From assembly GCF_900110465.1 (NCBI RefSeq), contig NZ_FODV01000004.1, positions 374,187 to 438,186 of the forward strand: 64,000 nt of DNA. The letters run 5' to 3'. The position numbers and the translations under genes were made by a program. The notes under the pieces are model-generated. The model was given only the letters and a program-made list of their open reading frames with translations. It was not told the origin of the DNA and made no database searches. The DNA comes from Halogranum amylolyticum. GTDB taxonomy: Archaea; Halobacteriota; Halobacteria; Halobacteriales; Haloferacaceae. Of the stretch, positions 43,735-53,050 are shown in pieces. How positions within the stretch are numbered: the stretch's first letter is position 1; each line of letters starts with the position of its first letter.

Positions 43735-45136
43735 TCTTTCCCAGGATACCGCGGTGCGTCATCTTCTCTGGGTCGAGCACCTCGTCGGCCTCCGCCTCGG
43801 TGAGGTAACCCTCGTCGACGGCGACCTCGCGGACCGTCTTGTTCTCGGCAAGTGCCTGCTTTGCGACCTTCGAGGCCTTGTCGTAGCCGATCGCGGGGTT
43901 GAGCGCCGTCGCCAGCGCCATGCTGCGCTCGACCTGGTCGGCACAGTGCTCCTCGTTGGCTTCGAGTTTGGCGACGAACCGCTCGGCGAACACCTCCGAG
44001 GCGTTCGAGAGCAGTTCGGCCGACTCGAGGAAGTTGTGTGCGAGCACCGGCTTGTAGAGGTTGAGGTCGATCTGTCCCTCGGCCGCACCGGCGGAGACGG
44101 CGGCATCGTTTCCGACGACCTGTTTGTGGACCTGGTTGACCGCCTCGGCGACGACGGGGTTGATCTTGCCGGGCATGATCGAGGAACCGGGCTGGTTCTC
44201 CGGCTGTTCGATCTCGCCGAGGCCGTTACGCGGGCCGGAGGCCAGAAGCCGAAGGTCGTTGGCGATCTTGTTGAGGCTACCGGCAACGGTGCGGAGCGCG
44301 CCGTGCGCCTCGCTCATCGCGTCGTGGGCGGCCTGCGCCTCGAAGTGGTTGTCGGCCTCGCGGAACGCGACGCCGGTCTCCTCGGAGATGTATTCGGCTG
44401 CTTTCGCGGGGAACTCGGGGTGGGTGTTGAGGCCGGTGCCGACGGCCGTCCCACCGAGGGCGAGTTCGCCGAGATGGTCGCGGACGTAGTCGACGCGGGC
44501 GAGCCCCTTCTCGACCTGCGTCTTGTAGCCGCCGAACTCCTGACCGAGTGTGACGGGCGTGGCGTCCTGCAGGTGCGTCCGACCCGTCTTGACGACGTCG
44601 TCGAACTCCTCCTCTTTGGTCTCGAGCGCCTCGCGGAGCGTGTCGAGCGCGGGCAGGAGGTCCTTCTCGACCGCTTCGAGCGCCGAGACGTGCATCGCCG
44701 TCGGGATGACGTCGTTCGACGACTGGCCGTAGTTGACGTGGTCGTTCGGGTGGACGACGCGGTCGCCGACCTCCGCACCCATGAGCTCGGCGGCGCGGTT
44801 GGCGATGACCTCGTTGGCGTTCATGTTCGAGGAGGTCCCCGACCCGGTCTGGAAGACGTCGACCGGGAACTGGTCGTCGTGCTCGCCGGCGATGACCTCG
44901 TCGGCGGCCTCGACGATCGCGTCGGCCTTCTCCTCCTCGACGAGTCCGAGATCGCGGTTCGCCTGCGCGGCCGCCTTCTTGACGACGCCAAGCGCACGGA
45001 CGAAGCGCCGACCGAACGTGATCCCCGAGATGGGGAAGTTCTCGACGGCGCGCTGGGTCTGTGCACCCCAGTAAGCGTCCGCCGGTACCTGCATCTCTCC
45101 GAGACTGTCACGTTCGATTCTGTGGTCCTCACTCAT
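43727..45136 (-). CDS. fumC: Class II fumarate hydratase
   Basis: 469 residues. Substrate and catalytic motifs are GSGTSSNMNANEV, HPNDHVNYGQSSND, TGRTHLQDATPVT and the signature GSSIMPGKINPV. It interconverts fumarate and malate in the citric-acid cycle and needs no iron-sulphur cluster. I set the start at ATG 45136 (MSEDHRIERDSLGEMQVPAD); sequence further upstream is not haloarchaeal in quality. The last two codons and stop lie inside a repeat unit. Confidence 0.94.
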   Translation of the reverse strand: MSEDHRIERDSLGEMQVPADAYWGAQTQRAVENFPISGITFGRRFVRALGVVKKAAAQANRDLGLVEEEKADAIVEAADEVIAGEHDDQFPVDVFQTGSGTSSNMNANEVIANRAAELMGAEVGDRVVHPNDHVNYGQSSNDVIPTAMHVSALEAVEKDLLPALDTLREALETKEEEFDDVVKTGRTHLQDATPVTLGQEFGGYKTQVEKGLARVDYVRDHLGELALGGTAVGTGLNTHPEFPAKAAEYISEETGVAFREADNHFEAQAAHDAMSEAHGALRTVAGSLNKIANDLRLLASGPRNGLGEIEQPENQPGSSIMPGKINPVVAEAVNQVHKQVVGNDAAVSAGAAEGQIDLNLYKPVLAHNFLESAELLSNASEVFAERFVAKLEANEEHCADQVERSMALATALNPAIGYDKASKVAKQALAENKTVREVAVDEGYLTEAEADEVLDPEKMTHRGILGKND

Positions 45137-45160
45137 GCGCGGCACCACGCAGCATGGTGC

Positions 45161-45167
45161 GTAAAAG
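45161..45167 (-). promoter_or_regulatory. TATA-like box of fumC
   Basis: On the minus strand CTTTTAC lies 25-31 bases before the start codon at 45136, giving a leaderless message. A stronger GGATATATAAAC at 45217-45228 is an alternative promoter with a longer leader. Confidence 0.4.
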
Positions 45168-45372
45168 CCATCGGTCGCGGCGTCGTCGGCGTCCGACGCA
45201 CTGTGCGGACGTCGTCGCTCGGGATATATAAACAGGCGTCTCAGAACGCGTGAAAAAACATTACACGAGCTGTTCATCGAGAGGAGTGGGAACCGCCGTC
45301 GGTGTGATTCGAGGGAATGGCGACACGACGGTGTTGAAAATGCTACTCAAAATCGTGATAATTTCGGCAAGC

Positions 45373-45403
45373 TTTAAGTATCGTTCGCATATTGGTGCGA
45401 ACG
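45373..45403 (+). promoter_or_regulatory. Promoter and operator-like palindrome of the sugar ABC operon
   Basis: TATA box TTTAAGTA (45373-45380) is followed at once by a perfect 8-bp inverted repeat CGTTCGCA-N6-TGCGAACG (45382-45403). A palindrome between the TATA box and the expected start site (about 45403) is placed to block RNA polymerase, so repression by a sugar-responsive regulator is likely. The regulator is not encoded nearby. Confidence 0.55.
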
Positions 45404-45423
45404 GTACTCACAGTGGAAAGACA

Positions 45424-46785
45424 ATGACAGACGACAACCTACACAAGCTCTCCCGTCGGTCGGTCGTGAAGGCAACAGGTCTCGCTGGCGCGGCCGGAAT
45501 GACGGGGCTGGCAGGCTGTACCGGCGACGGTGGCGACGGCGGCGACGGTGGCAACGGGAGCACCGACGGCGGCGACGGCGGCGACGGTGGCAGCGGCGGC
45601 GGCAACACCTTCGAGATCGTCCACTGGTGGACCGCCGGTGGCGAACAGGAGGCGCTCGACGCCCTGCTGAAAGGGTTCCAGGAGCAGTACCCCGACATCG
45701 AGGTCGAGAACAACCCTGCACCGGGCGGTGCCGGCAGCGCACTCGACACGGTGATCAAGAACCGCGTCCTCAACCAGAACCCGCCCTCCACCTTCCAGAT
45801 CTGGCCCGGGAAGGCGCTGTATCCCTACACTGACGCAGATCTCCTGAACGATATCAGCGACAGCGTCTGGAGCAACAACAACATGGAGGGCAACTACCTC
45901 CAAGGCGTCAAGGACGCTGCGAAAGCCGGCACCGACAACTTCGTCTCGGTCCCCATCAACATCCACCGGCTGAACAACCTGTTCTACAACAAGTCGGTCG
46001 TCGAGAGCGCGGGCGTCGACCCCACGAACATCGGCGATCCGAGCGCGCTGCTGGGCGCGATGGAGACGGTCGCACAGGAGACCGACGCGACGCCGATGGC
46101 CCACCAGACGCAGTCGCCGTGGTCGAGCGTCCAGCTGTGGGAGACGATACTCATTGGCGAGAACGGCGTCGACACCTTCCAGACGTTCACCGACGGCGAC
46201 GTCGCGAGCGTCGAGAGCGAGGTCAAGAGCGCACTCAGGCGTGTCAAGGAGTACAGCAACCACTTCCCGGAGGACGCGGGGTCGATCTCGTGGGACCAGG
46301 GGAACTCGATGGTCGTCAACGGCGAGGCCGCGTTCATCCACCAGGGCGACTGGGCGGCCGGCCAGTACAACGCGGCCGACAGTTTCGAGTACGACTCCGA
46401 CTGGGGGAACGTCGCGTTCCCCGGCACCGAGGGCGTCTACTCGCTCGTGATGGACTCGTTCGTCTTCCCGAAGAACAACCCGTCGCCGGACGCGACGACG
46501 AAGTTCCTCACCTACTGCGGGACGAAGGACGCACAGAAGCGGTTCAACACGAAGAAAGGGTCGATCCCGCCGCGGACGGACGTCTCGATGGACGAGTTCG
46601 GCCCGTTCCTGCAGGCCCAAAGCGAGGACTTCGCGAACTCCGACAGCCAACCGGCGACGGTCGGCCACGGCACTGCCGTCCGCCCCGAAGTCAAGAGCAA
46701 CATCGAGGGCGCGTTCGCGAGCTTCCACGAGTCCTACAACGTGAACGGCACGTACGACGAACTCGTCTCGGCGTTCGACGTATAG
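45424..46785 (+). CDS. Sugar ABC transporter substrate-binding lipoprotein (CUT1 family)
   Basis: 453 residues. A Tat signal (LSRRSVVKATGLAG) ends in a lipobox GLAGC, so the protein is lipid-anchored outside the cell. A Gly/Asp-rich flexible linker (about 27-60) precedes the binding domain (EIVHWWTAGGEQEALDALLK, VSVPINIHRLNNLFYN), typical of family 1 extracellular solute-binding proteins for sugars. First gene of a four-gene operon with two permeases and an ATPase. The sugar is not evident. Confidence 0.9.
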   Translation: MTDDNLHKLSRRSVVKATGLAGAAGMTGLAGCTGDGGDGGDGGNGSTDGGDGGDGGSGGGNTFEIVHWWTAGGEQEALDALLKGFQEQYPDIEVENNPAPGGAGSALDTVIKNRVLNQNPPSTFQIWPGKALYPYTDADLLNDISDSVWSNNNMEGNYLQGVKDAAKAGTDNFVSVPINIHRLNNLFYNKSVVESAGVDPTNIGDPSALLGAMETVAQETDATPMAHQTQSPWSSVQLWETILIGENGVDTFQTFTDGDVASVESEVKSALRRVKEYSNHFPEDAGSISWDQGNSMVVNGEAAFIHQGDWAAGQYNAADSFEYDSDWGNVAFPGTEGVYSLVMDSFVFPKNNPSPDATTKFLTYCGTKDAQKRFNTKKGSIPPRTDVSMDEFGPFLQAQSEDFANSDSQPATVGHGTAVRPEVKSNIEGAFASFHESYNVNGTYDELVSAFDV

Positions 46786-46795
46786 ACCGTTACAT

Positions 46796-47815
46796 ATGCT
46801 TCGTTCTTTCTTCCGTGCGCTCGGTCGCAGTCGCGAGTCCGAGAGCGACGAGAGCCTCCGGACCGACGGAGGCGTCGCCGACCCCGCGATGGCGGACGAG
46901 AGCGAGACGAGTTCCAGTTCGGTGCTCGACAGCGAGTTCGTCCAGTCGCTCCCCTTCTGGGGACCGCCCGCACTCCTCGTCGGCCTGTTCGTCTACGGCG
47001 CCGTCGCGTGGAACGTCCTCATCTCGCTGACCGACTGGAGCGGACTCGGCCAGCCGGAGTACGACCAGTTCGACCTCTCGGTGTACAGCCAGATGCTGAA
47101 CGAACTGCTCGATACGGGGTCGAACTTCTTCGTCGCCACCCGCAACACGGTCGTCCTGCTCCTCGCGTTTACCGTCGTCACCCTCTTGTTAGGACTCTTA
47201 CTCGCGATCCTCGTCGATCAGGGCGTCCGCTTCGAGAACACGTTCCGGACCATCTACCTCCTGCCGATGAGTCTCTCGTTCGTCGTCACGGCCATCTTCT
47301 GGTCGTGGATGTACAACCCGAGCATCGGCCTCATCAACGAGACGCTTCGAACCGTCGGACTCGGGGCGTTCACGCAGGAGTGGATCTCCGACCCGCAGTT
47401 CAAACTCGGGGCGGTGATCTTCGCGCTGATGTGGCAGTTCTCCGGCTACGCGATGATCGTCTACCTCGCCGGACTGCAGGCCATCCCGACCGAACAGTAC
47501 GAGGCGGCCCGCACCGACGGTGCCTCGACGGTCCGGATGTACTGGCGCGTCATCGTCCCGCAGCTCCGGTCGTCGACGACCAGCGCCGCCGTCGTGCTGA
47601 TGGTGTTCGCGCTGAAGGCGTTCGACTTCCTGTTCGTCATGTTCGGTCCGAACCCCGGTCCGTCGGCGGACATCCTCTCGGTGATGATGTTCCGCGAGGC
47701 GTTCATGTCGACCAACTGGGCGTACGGCTCCGGCATCGCGACGGTGCTGTTCGCGATGGCGCTCGGCGTCATCGCGCCGTATCTCTACCGGCAGTACCAG
47801 CGGGGTGAGCTATGA
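46796..47815 (+). CDS. Sugar ABC transporter permease 1 (MalF-like)
   Basis: 339 residues. A 50-residue Ser/Glu-rich cytoplasmic head is followed by about six membrane helices. The EAA loop, which contacts the ATPase, is EAARTDGASTVRMYWRVIVP. This corresponds to the first permease of CUT1 systems. It starts 10 bases after the binding-protein gene and overlaps the next gene in ATGA. Confidence 0.9.
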   Translation: MLRSFFRALGRSRESESDESLRTDGGVADPAMADESETSSSSVLDSEFVQSLPFWGPPALLVGLFVYGAVAWNVLISLTDWSGLGQPEYDQFDLSVYSQMLNELLDTGSNFFVATRNTVVLLLAFTVVTLLLGLLLAILVDQGVRFENTFRTIYLLPMSLSFVVTAIFWSWMYNPSIGLINETLRTVGLGAFTQEWISDPQFKLGAVIFALMWQFSGYAMIVYLAGLQAIPTEQYEAARTDGASTVRMYWRVIVPQLRSSTTSAAVVLMVFALKAFDFLFVMFGPNPGPSADILSVMMFREAFMSTNWAYGSGIATVLFAMALGVIAPYLYRQYQRGEL

Positions 47816-48729
47816 GTTCCGGATCGTGGTCCGACAGCGTCACCCTCCGGCGTGCGAGCGTCTACGGCGTGCTCGCGGTGATGGTTGCGTTCTACCTCGC
47901 ACCGCTGGAGACGGGGTTGATGACGGCGTTCAAGACCCAGAACGCCTTCTTCAGCACGACGCCGTTCGCCCCGCCGCCGGTCGACGGCGTGACGGCCCAA
48001 CCGTGGGCCGAGGCGTTCGACCGTCTCTCGCCCGGTCTCGTCAACAGCCTCCTGTTCGCCGTGCCGGCGACGGTGCTGTCGGCGCTGTTCGGGTCGATGG
48101 CGGCCTACGGGATGACCAACCTGAACTGGAAGTATCAGGTCGGCGTGCTCTCGCTTTTCGTCGCCGGCGTGTTCATCCCCTATCAATCAGTCTTGGTGCC
48201 GCTGACCCGGTTCTGGGCGATCGTGGACGTGGCGGGACTGCTGACGTCCGTCGCGGGACTGCTGTCGTTCGTCCCGCTCGTTCCCGGGTTCCTCTCGGCA
48301 GCGGCCGACCGCGCCGGTCTCATCGAACTCGGCGTGACGCACGCCGCGTACGGCATCCCCATCTGTACCGTGCTGTTCCGCGGCTACTACCTCTCGCTGG
48401 ACACCGAGATGCTGGAGGCCGCCCGATTGGACGGCGCCACCCCGGCGCGCATCTACCGGAAGATCGTCCTCCCGCTCTCGAAACCGATGTTCGCGGTCAC
48501 GCTCATCTACCAGTTCACGAACATCTGGAACGACCTGCTGTTCGCGCTGGTGCTGGTGAACGACCCCGCGAACGCACCGATCACCATCGCGCTCAACACG
48601 CTGAAAGGGTCGATGGTCCAGGAGTACAACGTCCAGATGGCGGGCGCGTTCATCGCGGCGCTCCCGACGCTCGTCATCTACGTCCTGTTCGGCGAACAGT
48701 TCGCAAAAGGCGTCGCAGGTGAAACCTAA
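47812..48729 (+). CDS. Sugar ABC transporter permease 2 (MalG-like)
   Basis: 305 residues with about six membrane helices. The EAA loop is EAARLDGATPARIYRKIVLP. NDLLFALVLVNDP at the C-terminal side is characteristic of the second CUT1 permease. Its start overlaps the stop of the first permease by 4 bases and its stop overlaps the ATPase start by 1 base (TAATG), so expression is tightly coupled. Confidence 0.9.
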   Translation: MSSGSWSDSVTLRRASVYGVLAVMVAFYLAPLETGLMTAFKTQNAFFSTTPFAPPPVDGVTAQPWAEAFDRLSPGLVNSLLFAVPATVLSALFGSMAAYGMTNLNWKYQVGVLSLFVAGVFIPYQSVLVPLTRFWAIVDVAGLLTSVAGLLSFVPLVPGFLSAAADRAGLIELGVTHAAYGIPICTVLFRGYYLSLDTEMLEAARLDGATPARIYRKIVLPLSKPMFAVTLIYQFTNIWNDLLFALVLVNDPANAPITIALNTLKGSMVQEYNVQMAGAFIAALPTLVIYVLFGEQFAKGVAGET

Positions 48730-49910
48730 TGGCACGACTCACACTCGACTCGGTCACGAAGCGGTTCGACGACGTCGTCGCGGTCGACGACGTCTCGATA
48801 GATATCGACGACGGGGAGTTCCTCGTCCTCGTCGGCCCCTCGGGGTGTGGTAAGTCCACCACCCTGCGGATGATTGCGGGGTTGGAGACCGTCACCGAGG
48901 GCGACATCCGACTCGGAGAGACCTCCATCGCGCGGAAGCGTCCGAAGGAGCGCGACATCGCGATGGTGTTCCAGTCGTACGCGCTCTACCCACATATGAC
49001 CGTCCGCGAGAATATGTCGTTCGGTCTCGAAGAGTCGACGGATCTCTCGAAGGACGTCGTCCGCGAGCAAGTCGAGGACGCCGCCGAGATGCTCGGTATC
49101 TCCGAACTGCTCGACCGCAAGCCCGGCGAACTCTCCGGCGGGCAGCAACAGCGCGTCGCGCTCGGCCGCGCCATCGTCCGCGAACCCGCGGTGTTCCTGA
49201 TGGACGAACCGCTCTCCAACCTGGACGCCAAACTCCGCGCTCAGATGCGGACGGAGCTCCAGCGCATCCAGGAGGACCTCGGTACGACCACCGTCTACGT
49301 CACGCACGACCAGACGGAGGCGATGACGATGGGCGACCGCATCGCCATCCTCGACGACGGCCGACTCCAGCAGGTCGGCACGCCGCTGGAGGTGTACCAC
49401 AAGCCCGCAAACCGCTTCGTCGGCGGCTTCATCGGCGAACCGTCGATGAACTTCTTCGAGATGGAGGTGCAAGGCGACCGGCTGGTCAGGGTGTCGCGGA
49501 GCGACACCGAAGGGTCGAGCGGGCAACGCCCGCGAGACGTCGAGGAGTTCGCCTACCCGCTCTCTGAGACGACCCGTGAGGCCGTCGAGGGCTCTACCCA
49601 CGTCACGCTCGGCATCCGCCCCGAGGACGTCGAGGTGCGCGACGACGGTGGCGGCGACCACCACGAGTTCGAGACAGTCGTCGACGTGGTCGAACCGATG
49701 GGCAACGAGAACACCGTCTACCTCGCCTTCTCGCCCGAGCGCGAGCACTCGTTCGTCGCGACGGTCGGCGGGATGCGCTCGATCGAGCCGGGACAGCCGG
49801 CCGTCGCACGCATCCCCGAGTCGGCGATCCACCTGTTCGACTCCGAGACCGGCGTGGCGCTGAAGAACCGCTCGCTCGACGAACTGGAGTCGACCGAACC
49901 GCGGCTCTAG
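48729..49910 (+). CDS. Sugar ABC transporter ATP-binding protein (MalK/MsmX-like)
   Basis: 393 residues. Walker A GPSGCGKST (about 38-46), ABC signature LSGGQQQRVALGRA, Walker B VFLMDEPLSNLD and the His-loop THDQTEA make a complete ATPase. The C-terminal 140 residues contain TOBE-like regulatory domains (THVTLGIRPEDVEVRDDGGG) as in MalK. It energises import through the two upstream permeases. Confidence 0.92.
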   Translation: MARLTLDSVTKRFDDVVAVDDVSIDIDDGEFLVLVGPSGCGKSTTLRMIAGLETVTEGDIRLGETSIARKRPKERDIAMVFQSYALYPHMTVRENMSFGLEESTDLSKDVVREQVEDAAEMLGISELLDRKPGELSGGQQQRVALGRAIVREPAVFLMDEPLSNLDAKLRAQMRTELQRIQEDLGTTTVYVTHDQTEAMTMGDRIAILDDGRLQQVGTPLEVYHKPANRFVGGFIGEPSMNFFEMEVQGDRLVRVSRSDTEGSSGQRPRDVEEFAYPLSETTREAVEGSTHVTLGIRPEDVEVRDDGGGDHHEFETVVDVVEPMGNENTVYLAFSPEREHSFVATVGGMRSIEPGQPAVARIPESAIHLFDSETGVALKNRSLDELESTEPRL

Positions 49911-49913
49911 TCT

Positions 49914-51122
49914 TCAGTCCGACGACTGCAACGCCGCCGCCGACGCCAGCGCCGCCTCACACGCACCGATAGGGTGGTAGCCCGGTTCGACCGCCGGTCC
50001 CTCGTCGGTGTCGACGTACTCGTTCTCGACGGTCAACTTCGTGTACCAGTTGCCACCGGGTGCGACGAGATGCTCGGTCGCGTACGCCCAGAACCGGCCG
50101 TACCACTCTCGATACTGTCTTTCGCCCGTCGCGTCCGCGAGGACGGCCGCCGCGCCGATCGCCTCCGCGACCGGCCAGCCGTACTTGTCGGCGACGATGG
50201 GGTCGCCGTCGGGCGCATGGGTGTAGTAGAACCCCCCGCGTTTCTCGTCCCAGCCGTCGTCGACGGCGGCGGCGAACAGTTCCTCGGCGCGGTCGAGCGG
50301 CCAGGAGGCGTCGACGTGGCCGTCGAGTTCGGTCAGCAGTTTCGCCCACTCGGCGTGATGGCCGGGCTGATAGCCCCACGGGCGGAACTGGTGGGCCTTC
50401 TCCTCGACGTTGTACTCCATGTCGTGGGTCCAGTCGGCGTCGTAGTGCTCCCAGAGGCGACCGTCGGTCCGCTCGGCGAGGTCGACGGTGAGGCGACGGG
50501 CGAGCCGTCGCGCTCGGTCGAGGTAACGTCCGTCGTCGGTGGCCTCGTAGGCCGCGAGCTGCGCCTCGCACATGTGCATGTTCGCGTTCTGCCCGCGGTA
50601 CTGCTCGACCGGTCCCCAGTCGGCGTCGCGGTCGCTCCGACACAGACCCTGCTCCGGTTCCCAGAAGTAGCGGTCGACGAGGGCGAACGCGTTGTCGAGC
50701 GCCTCGCGCGCGCCGTCGACGTCGACGGTCGTCGCCTCGGCGAGCGCCAGGAGGACGAACGCGTGGCCGTACGTCGAGTAGTGGTCGTCGACGGGGTCGG
50801 TTCCCTCGAGCAGCCAGCGGTAGCCGCCGGTCTCGTCGTTCCGGTGGTGCTCGAGCAGGAACTCGACGCCGTGTTCGGCCGCCGACCGCGTCCAGTCGGG
50901 GCCGCCGTCGCGGGCCGCGCGACAGAAGTTGACGATAAAACGGCAGGTGGCGACGAGATGCTTCGCGTCGGGGTCGTACACCTCGCCGGTCCGTTCGTCC
51001 AACTGGGCGACGTAGCCGCCGCGTTCTTCGTCCATGCAGGTCGGATAGTAGAACTCCAGGACGTCCCGCCGGTGGTCGCGGAGCCATGCCGGGTCGCCGA
51101 AGTCGGGCGAACTGCGAGTCAT
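49914..51122 (-). CDS. AGE-family (N-acylglucosamine 2-epimerase-like) sugar epimerase/isomerase
   Basis: 402 residues predicted as an alpha/alpha barrel. Motifs include ERGGYVAQLDERTGEVYD, YGHAFVLLALAEA, FRPWGYQPGHHAEWAKLL (the GHxxEW motif with the catalytic His) and KRGGFYYTHAPDG. The family interconverts aldoses and ketoses, or GlcNAc and ManNAc. It converges on the ABC operon with a 3-base gap, so the imported sugar may be its substrate; this is inference. Confidence 0.88.
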   Translation of the reverse strand: MTRSSPDFGDPAWLRDHRRDVLEFYYPTCMDEERGGYVAQLDERTGEVYDPDAKHLVATCRFIVNFCRAARDGGPDWTRSAAEHGVEFLLEHHRNDETGGYRWLLEGTDPVDDHYSTYGHAFVLLALAEATTVDVDGAREALDNAFALVDRYFWEPEQGLCRSDRDADWGPVEQYRGQNANMHMCEAQLAAYEATDDGRYLDRARRLARRLTVDLAERTDGRLWEHYDADWTHDMEYNVEEKAHQFRPWGYQPGHHAEWAKLLTELDGHVDASWPLDRAEELFAAAVDDGWDEKRGGFYYTHAPDGDPIVADKYGWPVAEAIGAAAVLADATGERQYREWYGRFWAYATEHLVAPGGNWYTKLTVENEYVDTDEGPAVEPGYHPIGACEAALASAAALQSSD

Positions 51123-51216
51123 GGTTCGAGGCGACGCGGGGGAGGGAGAAAACGATGGGGGACGGCGGGTGTGCGGTCGTCCCCGAGCGTCGCCGACACG
51201 AGACGAACGGCGTCCG

Positions 51217-51477
51217 CTACGCGTGCTCCTCGTACTCCTCGGGTGTGTACGTCTTGATCTCCATCGCGTGGATGTCGGTCGTCATGTGGTCGCCGAGCGC
51301 GTCGTACACCATCTGATGTTGCTGGACGAGGTTCTTCCCCGCGAAGGCGGGCGAGACGACGACGGCCGCGAAGTGGGCGTCCTCGTGGTTCTCGTCGGGA
51401 CTGCGCGGCCGCGAGACGGTGGCCTCGGCGTCCTCGATACCGGCCTCGATGAGTCGTTCGATCTCCGAGAGGTCCAT
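51217..51477 (-). CDS. BolA-family protein
   Basis: 86 residues (MDLSEIERLIEAGIEDAEAT). The fold (HFAAVVVSPAFAGKNLVQQH, MVYDALGDHM, IHAMEIKTYTPEEY) is the class II KH-like BolA family. BolA proteins pair with monothiol glutaredoxins in iron-sulphur and stress functions; a glutaredoxin is not seen here. The His (H near residue 39) and the FAGKNLVQQHQMVY pattern fit the family well. Confidence 0.88.
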   Translation of the reverse strand: MDLSEIERLIEAGIEDAEATVSRPRSPDENHEDAHFAAVVVSPAFAGKNLVQQHQMVYDALGDHMTTDIHAMEIKTYTPEEYEEHA

Positions 51478-51610
51478 ATCGGGGTGTGGGTCCGGGCCGA
51501 CAAAAACGGGGCGGTGAGCGGTTCGCGTTCGGGAGGCCGAACGCCGGACCCGTCGACCGCGAGACGAGACGAGGCGAGCAGTTATCCGCCGGGCGCGCGC
51601 AGACGACGGC

Positions 51611-52036
51611 GTGTCCGACGCCGACGTCCCCGCCACGGTTCGGTCGTACCTGCTCTCAGAACACGAGAACCTGCTGGCGACGGCCGTCGACTGCGCCGAC
51701 GCCGTCGCCGCCGGGTGGGACGGCGAGTCGACGACCGACCGCGACGCCGTGGCGGGGCCGCTGACGGCGACGCTCCGCCGCGCGGGCGTGCTGGAACGGC
51801 TCCCGGCCGTCCTCGCCGGCGCCGTCGACGCCGCGGGCTACCGGTTGCGGGCCGAACCGGTCGCCGCCCCGCCCTACGTCGTCGTCACCAGCACCGGGCC
51901 GGTGTTGCGGGCGACGCTCGCGGACGGACGACTGGTGGTCTCGCTCCGACTGTTCGCGGTCGAACGCGAGGGCGAGCGACGCTACGTCCGCGGGCCGCGA
52001 GACCCCGGGAAGGTGGTCGACGTCGCGTTCCGGTGA
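51611..52036 (+). CDS. Conserved haloarchaeal protein of unknown function
   Basis: 141 residues from a GTG start (SDADVPATVRSYLLSEHENLL). The first half is helical, the second is strand-rich (PPYVVVTSTGPVLRATLADG, RLVVSLRLFAVERE). No motif is recognised, though codon bias and acidity are those of a real gene. It converges on fen with a 7-base gap. Confidence 0.75.
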   Translation: MSDADVPATVRSYLLSEHENLLATAVDCADAVAAGWDGESTTDRDAVAGPLTATLRRAGVLERLPAVLAGAVDAAGYRLRAEPVAAPPYVVVTSTGPVLRATLADGRLVVSLRLFAVEREGERRYVRGPRDPGKVVDVAFR

Positions 52037-52043
52037 CGAGCGT

Positions 52044-53024
52044 TCACGTCCAGCGGTCGAGCCCGGTCTGGACGAGCGACTCCTCGATGCGCTCGAACCC
52101 TCTGGCGACCTCGTCAGGGTCGACCTCCCACTCCTCGGTGACGTAGGCTCTCGCCGCCTCGAGGTCGGGGTCGATGTCGAGATCGACGTCGTAGTCGTCG
52201 GTGACCGGCGGGTCCAAGAACAGTTGGCGGATCCGGTCTGCGTGGTCGACGTGGAGGTCCCGCGCGTCGAGGACGCCCCAGAGGTCGCCGTGTTCCTTGA
52301 CGGCCTTCAGCGCCGTCTTCGGCCCGATACCCGTGATCCCCGGGTTAAAGTCGGTGCCGACGAGGATGGCGACGTCGACGAGCTGTTCGTAGGTGATGTC
52401 GTGTCTCTCGAGCGTCGCCTCGAGGTCCATCAGTTCGGGGTCGCCCTTGCTCGTCAGTTGTCGGAGCGTCAGCGGCGCACCGAACAGGAGGGTGTCGTAG
52501 TCCTCGCTGCCGACGTAGTCGGCGTCGCCTCTCCGAGCCATGTACGAGGCCTGCGCCTCGCCCTCGGCGGGAGCCTCGATGTACGGGACGTCGAGACGGT
52601 CGAGCAGGCCGCGGGTCGTCTCGTGGATGACGGCCGTCAGCCGCTGGGTCCGCGCTTCGAGACGGGCGGCTTCGACGGCGTCGCCGCGCTCGCGGGCCTC
52701 CTCGAGTCGCTTCTCGGCTTTCTCCTTCTGCTCGCGGCGGGCCTCGACCTCGTCGTCTTTCAGCTCCGTCACGCCCCCGTCGAAGACGAAGATCGGCGTG
52801 ATATCGTGTTCGAAGAACTTGGGGAGCCCCTGGACGAGGCCGACGAGGTTGGCGACCTCCTCGCCGCCGCCCGTCGTGTACGTCTCGTCTCGGGTCCACT
52901 TGACCGTCGTCGTCAGATATCGGTAGAGCCAGTTGTGCGCGTCGACGGCGACGACGCTCCCGCCGAGGTCGTCGAACGAGACGTCCGAGACGACCGCCAG
53001 ATCGCGTAGGTCCGCGTTTCCCAT
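52044..53024 (-). CDS. fen: Flap endonuclease Fen1
   Basis: 326 residues. The N-domain ([21 protein letters not shown]) and I-domain ([39 protein letters not shown]) hold the metal-binding acids and the helix-hairpin-helix. It cuts 5' flaps in Okazaki-fragment maturation and repair. The C-terminus QTGLDRW matches a PCNA-interaction motif (QxxLxxW). Confidence 0.94.
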   Translation of the reverse strand: MGNADLRDLAVVSDVSFDDLGGSVVAVDAHNWLYRYLTTTVKWTRDETYTTGGGEEVANLVGLVQGLPKFFEHDITPIFVFDGGVTELKDDEVEARREQKEKAEKRLEEARERGDAVEAARLEARTQRLTAVIHETTRGLLDRLDVPYIEAPAEGEAQASYMARRGDADYVGSEDYDTLLFGAPLTLRQLTSKGDPELMDLEATLERHDITYEQLVDVAILVGTDFNPGITGIGPKTALKAVKEHGDLWGVLDARDLHVDHADRIRQLFLDPPVTDDYDVDLDIDPDLEAARAYVTEEWEVDPDEVARGFERIEESLVQTGLDRWT

Positions 53025-53050
53025 TGGGTCCCCTTCGGGCGTCCCGTGCT

